IMG/VR virus record: IMGVR_UViG_3300009417_000013
Span: 1 to 42,460 of that record
From: a virus
DNA: 42,460 nt
Reading direction: 5' to 3' (one strand)
The translations under genes were made by a program, and so were the position numbers. The notes below the pieces were generated by a model, which saw only the letters and a list, made by a program, of their open reading frames with translations, was not told where the DNA came from and ran no database searches. How positions within the stretch are numbered: position 1 is the first letter of the stretch; every line of letters begins with the position of its first letter. This document shows positions 41,756 through 42,460 of this stretch, piece after piece.

Positions 41756-42125
41756 TACAGAAAGAAAAAAGGAGTTTTCACCAGAATATTTAGCGTTTAT
41801 TGAACGCTTTTGGATATACGTAGAAAGCTTAGGAATCTATCAAAGTAATTTAGCTGACAAATGGGGACTGAATAATTCAGAGATGACTCACTATAAGAAT
41901 AAGACAAGAGGCATGTCTATGGAAAAATTCTTGCAAGTGATGTTGAAAGAAGATGACTTTCCACTAAAATATATAATGTATGGAGAAGGCGAGGAACCCA
42001 TCAAAAAAATTCCTGGAAAGAAAGGTGATCCCATTAAAAAATTAGAAGAAAAAATAGACGATATGAATCAAAGGCTGGAGCTAGCCGAAAAAGAAATAAA
42101 GAAACTCAAAAAAACTAGAAAATAA
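41745..42125 (+). CDS. Phage repressor-like protein (XRE-type HTH plus coiled coil)
   Basis: 126 residues. The HTH region is about residues 14-65 (FIERFWIYVESLGIYQSNLA, DKWGLNNSEMTHYKNKTRGM), followed by KFLQVMLKEDDFPLKYIMYG. The C-terminus (residues 98-124, LEEKIDDMNQRLELAEKEIK) is a leucine-zipper-like coiled coil for dimerisation. There is no LexA/CI-type peptidase domain, so induction is not by RecA-driven self-cleavage; an antirepressor or another signal is implied. Its start codon lies within an operator-like box. It diverges from the Cro-like gene. Confidence 0.8.
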   Translation: MKKDTERKKEFSPEYLAFIERFWIYVESLGIYQSNLADKWGLNNSEMTHYKNKTRGMSMEKFLQVMLKEDDFPLKYIMYGEGEEPIKKIPGKKGDPIKKLEEKIDDMNQRLELAEKEIKKLKKTRK

Positions 42126-42176
42126 TTTTGTAATCGAGGAAGAGAATAATGCGCCAATTTTTTAAAAAACACCCGA

Positions 42177-42267
42177 TTGAAACAATCTGAAACAAAAAAC
42201 TTATTTATAGGAACATAAGTTACTGTAAATCAACGTTTTATTTTTTCAGTTGAAACAATCTGAAACA
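42177..42267. repeat. Direct repeats next to attR, candidate integrase arm sites
   Basis: TTGAAACAATCTGAAACA is present at 42177-42194 and again at 42250-42267, 73 bp apart. Each is itself a pair of GAAAC half-units. They lie 70-160 bp inside the attR core, where arm-type integrase or excisionase sites would be expected. Nothing else is seen in the 42126-42337 gap. Confidence 0.55.
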
Positions 42268-42337
42268 TAAATTAGTGTAAAAAACAGTATAGTCCATACT
42301 GTAACTAATTGATTATCAAGGAATAAGTAATATGGTC

Positions 42338-42358
42338 TCGATTCCCACCTTCGGTACA
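42338..42358 (+). other. attR core: 3' end of a tRNA-Leu gene
   Basis: TCGATTCCCACCTTCGGTAC-A matches the T-loop/T-stem 3' side (TCGATTCCCAC), the acceptor 3' strand (CTTCGGT, pairing with the GCCGAAG start of tRNA-Leu) and the discriminator A. The bases before it (AATATGGTC) do not continue a T-stem, so only the 3' tip is present. That is what remains at attR after insertion into a tRNA 3' end. The whole tRNA should lie left of the integrase. Confidence 0.65.
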
Positions 42359-42361
42359 GTA

Positions 42362-42400
42362 AGCCTCAACGAACTTTTTTTGTTTGTTGGGGCTTTTTTT
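42362..42400 (+). terminator. Host terminator downstream of the tRNA remnant
   Basis: AGCCTCAACGAAC (42362-42374) pairs with GTTTGTTGGGGCT (42382-42394) with G-U pairs, followed by TTTTTT. It directly follows the tRNA-Leu 3' remnant, as expected for the original tRNA terminator. Bases from about 42359 to the window end are chromosomal, with no gene visible. Confidence 0.8.
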
Positions 42401-42460
42401 ATTGGTTTAATTAGCTCACAGGATTTTATAGGAAACGGTAAAAACACTATATTTAGAAAG

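Noticed and set aside
1-42460. A tailocin, extracellular injection system or CRISPR-Cas operon
   Set aside because: Terminase, portal, capsid, lysis and integration genes show a phage; no sheath, no AAA ATPase of injection systems, and no cas gene was found.

Overview
The window is an almost complete tailed-phage prophage in an AT-rich Bacteroidota chromosome. The family content points there: a TerL/portal/capsid set of the type common in Bacteroidota prophages, DUF6371 and DUF3987 replication proteins, an Arm-DNA-binding domain, an M43 protease with a GEVED-like domain, and a DUF3761 tail. No gene fixes the genus. A tape measure gene with no recognisable sheath suggests a siphovirus-like particle. 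The right end lies inside the window: a 21-nt sequence at 42338-42358 looks like the 3' end of a tRNA-Leu gene (attR) and is followed by a terminator. The left end is just outside, because the integrase frame is already open at base 1.

Layout, left to right. (1) 1-1.24 kb: integrase (+). (2) 1.2-5.0 kb (-): frameshifted Dam-type methylase, large terminase, small-terminase-like protein, unknown protein. (3) 5.1-8.8 kb (+): unknown protein, portal, head-tail connector-like protein, two holin-like membrane proteins, GH24 lysozyme. (4) 8.8-25.6 kb (-): head and tail operons, transcribed right to left: a secreted Cys-rich protein, ClpP-like prohead protease with HTH and coiled coil, major capsid, coiled-coil head protein, tail tube, tail chaperone/terminator-like proteins, two large tail-tip proteins with a nucleotidyltransferase-like gene between them, gp10-like protein, tape measure. 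Several tail genes overlap as ATGA. (5) 25.7-31.2 kb: accessory cargo: a di-haem cytochrome c peroxidase, a UVR-motif protein, a three-repeat orphan CRISPR array inside the arms of a terminator, and a secreted M43 metalloprotease. (6) 31.2-38.2 kb: mostly small (-) genes, a lipoprotein, a GIY-YIG nuclease fused to an integrase arm-binding domain, and long intergenic stretches packed with inverted repeats. (7) 38.2-41.2 kb (-): DUF6371 primase-like and DUF3987 helicase-like replication genes flanking a 9-bp repeat cluster that is a good origin candidate. (8) 41.3-42.1 kb: divergent immunity switch with operator-like TTACAATA boxes. (9) 42.1-42.4 kb: repeat pair, attR and host terminator.

How it fits together: the repressor (41745) probably binds boxes over its own promoter and start codon; similar boxes occur near 31.08, 34.94-34.99, 35.11 and 35.36 kb. 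Early minus-strand genes drive replication from the 39.5-39.8 kb repeats. Late genes are split into three blocks on alternating strands. The cargo genes carry their own signals and are probably expressed in the lysogen.

The most unusual feature is the mini-CRISPR array. It has three identical 30-nt repeats and two 36-nt spacers, no cas genes and no room for a leader. It fills the loop of what would otherwise be the terminator of the metalloprotease gene. In the likely crRNA orientation, the first 13 nt of one spacer match this prophage's own terL gene at the Walker B codons.
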